Of a stretch of 7,210 bases of DNA, positions 6,898 through 7,210 are shown in pieces. Position 1 is the first letter of the stretch, and every line of letters starts with the position of its first letter. Origin of the DNA: Candidatus Hydrogenedentota bacterium (GTDB lineage: Bacteria; Hydrogenedentota; Hydrogenedentia; Hydrogenedentales; SLHB01). Location: contig PWNM01000073.1 of the NCBI GenBank assembly GCA_003557825.1, positions 1 to 7,210 of the forward strand, written 5' to 3'. The translations under genes and the position numbers were made by a program. The notes beneath the pieces are model-generated. The model had not been told where the DNA came from. It saw only the letters and a program-made list of their open reading frames with translations, and searched no databases.

Positions 6898-6905
6898 TGC
6901 GGCGC

Positions 6906-7210
6906 ATGGCCGGCAAGGAAGTATCGGGGCGAAACGACATCAACCGGAGAACGTTTTTGGCGCAATCGGCGCGGGGGACTGCTGCCTTGGGGTTGAGCAC
7001 GGCATTCGTGAGAGGCGCTTCTGCCGAGAGACCGCCGCGAGTTGACCCCAACGAACCCTCCGTAGGTTCGCTTCCCGATCCGGATGACCCCATTCGTCTA
7101 GGATTCATCGGCGTGGGCGGCATCGGCTATCATCATATGCGGCGTTTTTGGGAACTGCGGGAGGATGGATATAATCTGGACATCCGCGCAGCCTCCGATT
7201 GCTACCAACA
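6906..7210 (+). CDS. Tat-exported Gfo/Idh/MocA-family oxidoreductase, 5' part only
   Basis: The 101 complete codons to the right edge encode a twin-arginine signal and the start of an NAD(P)-binding domain. NRRTFLA at 13-19 is the twin-arginine motif, followed by a modest hydrophobic stretch (TAALGLSTAFV, 25-35) and a likely cleavage after ASA (38-40). The h-region is preceded by Arg23. After a Pro/Asp-rich linker, PIRLGFIGVGGIGYHHM (62-78) is the first strand and glycine loop (GVGGIG) of the Rossmann fold typical of Gfo/Idh/MocA dehydrogenases, which oxidise or epimerise sugars, inositols and related polyols. Exported members fold with NAD(P) bound before Tat transport, and are common in planctomycetes and relatives. 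Family members usually have 400-450 residues, so most of the gene, including the catalytic region, lies outside the window; the substrate cannot be predicted. Confidence 0.85.
   Translation, partial: MAGKEVSGRNDINRRTFLAQSARGTAALGLSTAFVRGASAERPPRVDPNEPSVGSLPDPDDPIRLGFIGVGGIGYHHMRRFWELREDGYNLDIRAASDCYQ

Larger units (their letters stand above)
6566..6905. other. Divergent intergenic region of 340 bp
   Basis: The stretch lies between the minus-strand SUMF1-like gene and the plus-strand oxidoreductase. It holds the candidate promoters and palindrome listed separately. Small hairpins exist, for example TCCTG/CAGGA at 6667-6683, and TTGCCA (6770-6775) faces TGGCAA (6802-6807) around the plus-strand -35 box. 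Short open frames on both strands (6604-6801 plus, 6612-6833 minus) have no ribosome binding site or recognisable protein features and are not called. No tRNA or known riboswitch is apparent. Confidence 0.5.

Noticed and set aside
6785..7123. Minus-strand 112-residue open frame overlapping the Tat oxidoreductase start
   Set aside because: The plus strand carries a ribosome binding site, twin-arginine signal and Rossmann glycine motif in one frame, which explains the region better.

Overview
The window looks like chromosomal DNA from a moderately GC-rich, Gram-negative-type environmental bacterium. A Tat-exported Gfo/Idh/MocA oxidoreductase, a secreted SUMF1-type protein and a secreted FG-GAP-like propeller lie close together, which fits the PVC group (Planctomycetes, Lentisphaerae, Verrucomicrobia) or Hydrogenedentes-like lineages. 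This taxonomic guess is inference from gene content; there is no rRNA or other marker in the window.

Layout. (1) Positions 1-1451, minus strand: the 5' part (483 codons) of a PabB-PabC fusion for 4-aminobenzoate (folate) synthesis, running off the left edge. (2) After a 121-bp divergent spacer, two plus-strand genes 32 bp apart form a likely operon: a B12-binding-domain radical SAM protein of the DUF4080 type (1573-3024) and a calcineurin-like metallophosphoesterase (3057-4019). (3) A 214-bp spacer with short direct repeats and a candidate promoter precedes a secreted protein with FG-GAP-like Asp/Asn-Gly motifs (4234-5604). (4) Converging on it is a minus-strand gene for an exported SUMF1/FGE-fold protein (5681-6565); a small hairpin lies at the junction. 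(5) A 340-bp divergent intergenic region with candidate promoters in both directions leads to a Tat-signal Gfo/Idh/MocA oxidoreductase (6906 to the right edge, truncated).

The left half is cytoplasmic metabolism: a folate precursor enzyme and two enzymes of unknown substrate. The right half holds three proteins with export signals and may belong to an envelope or carbohydrate-related programme, but the sequence does not give their substrates. No tRNA, rRNA, CRISPR array, insertion sequence, integrase or phage gene was seen. The most notable points are the one-cysteine active-site region of the SUMF1-like protein, the unassigned radical SAM/phosphoesterase pair, and the unassigned propeller protein. 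I saw no clear evidence of a wholly new multi-gene system.
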